Shown here in pieces: positions 61,568-61,809 of a DNA stretch of 61,809 nucleotides. This DNA is from JABSOG01 sp041583135. Lineage in GTDB: Bacteria > Pseudomonadota > Gammaproteobacteria > Enterobacterales > Alteromonadaceae. The stretch's first letter is position 1. Each line of letters starts with the position of its first letter. The translations under genes and the position numbers were made by a program. The notes under the pieces are model-generated. The model was not told where the DNA came from. It worked only from the letters and a program-made list of their open reading frames with translations, and did no database searches. The DNA lies in assembly GCA_041583135.1 (NCBI GenBank), contig JBFHGJ010000021.1:1-61809 (forward strand), in the 5' to 3' direction.

Positions 61568-61600
61568 TAAAGCGGCTACGCCGCAATAATTGGTTAGAAT

Positions 61601-61658
61601 GTAGCCTGAGGCTTTAGCCTCGATTTAGACACATGTCTCGGCTAAAGCCGAAAGCTAC
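61601..61658. repeat. Cloverleaf-like palindromic element
   Basis: Outer arms GTAGC (61601) and GCTAC (61654) enclose three hairpins: GAGGC-TTTA-GCCTC (61608-61621), AGACA-CA-TGTCT (61627-61638) and CGGC-TAAA-GCCG (61639-61650). It is not a tRNA: arm lengths, loops and conserved bases do not fit. Further on are GCGTTAGC copies (61672, 61687) and a CTGCAT-GG-ATGCAG hairpin (61733-61746). It looks like an interspersed palindromic repeat of the REP type. The rest of 61659-61809 has no credible gene. Confidence 0.7.
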
Positions 61659-61809
61659 GGGGTATAAATAAGCGTTAGCGCAAATGGCGTTAGCCAAAAA
61701 AAGTAAGCGTAGCGTTTGGGGTGGCGGTCCGACTGCATGGATGCAGGAGTTAGGGCGACGCAGGATGCCAAAGCCGAGGGGGCGAGGATGGCTTTTCCCC
61801 CAAATCAAG

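Noticed and set aside
61601..61658. Possible tRNA because of a cloverleaf-like fold
   Set aside because: The acceptor-like stem is only 5 bp, the arms lack anticodon and T-loop consensus, and the length is about 58 bases.
61614..61808. 64-residue minus-strand frame in the repeat region
   Set aside because: Composed of the palindromic repeat itself; codons and residues reflect hairpins rather than a protein.

Overview
The window looks like a piece of a marine gammaproteobacterial chromosome, most like the Alteromonadales (Shewanella or Ferrimonas relatives). This rests on protein resemblance (pgi, cysD/cysN followed by an SLC13 permease, MetJ-controlled metA), E. coli-type sigma70, LexA and MetJ sites, and moderate GC. 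The species cannot be read from the sequence. I saw no tRNA or rRNA gene and no CRISPR array.

Regions. (1) 88-7686: a membrane protein with TPRs, pgi, ugd (opposite strand) and manB/manC, giving UDP-glucuronate and GDP-mannose precursors. (2) 7957-11978: wbpA-wbpB-wbpD-wbpE, the route from UDP-GlcNAc to a UDP-2,3-diacetamido-glucuronate, closed by a strong terminator. (3) 12399-24404: a tightly packed ten-gene operon. It holds a divergent NeuB-like synthase, an SpsF-like cytidylyltransferase, a Gfo/Idh oxidoreductase, a class-III aminotransferase, a nitrilase-fold enzyme and an SDR, then an ABC-2 polysaccharide exporter whose ATPase carries an unusual N-terminal lectin-like region, and two large capsule-type transferases. 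This is the best candidate for an undescribed system. (4) 24612-26675: two secreted proteins, one ending in a phage-type S74 chaperone domain. (5) 26798-34454: methyltransferases, a NodB deacetylase, glycosyltransferases and a three-gene block on the minus strand. (6) 34601-42723: a legionaminic-acid-type nonulosonate operon (legB, C, G, I, H and a CBS-nucleotidyltransferase) without its own CMP-sugar synthetase, plus a glycosyltransferase with helical repeats.

(7) 42807-46861: sulfate activation and transport (cysD, cysN, SLC13/RCK permease). (8) 46903-53366: a DHH phosphoesterase, a secreted FG-GAP/ASPIC protein and a secreted thioredoxin-fold DUF255 protein. (9) 53363-54362: metA with four tandem met boxes over its promoter.

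(10) 54587-61478: a P2-like contractile-tail module on the minus strand (E, E', tape measure T, U, X, D) next to a small HTH regulator gene under a near-perfect LexA box. The tape measure contains about 22 copies of a 43-residue repeat. Head, sheath, tube, integrase and lysis genes are not in the window, so whether this is a prophage, a remnant or a tailocin stays open. (11) 61512-61746: a chain of palindromes, one part foldable as a cloverleaf, resembling an interspersed repeat.

Together regions 1-6 supply activated sugars (GDP-Man, UDP-GlcA, UDP-diacetamido-uronate, a legionaminate-type sugar and possibly a second ulosonic-type sugar), assemble them and export the product through an ABC pathway to the cell surface.
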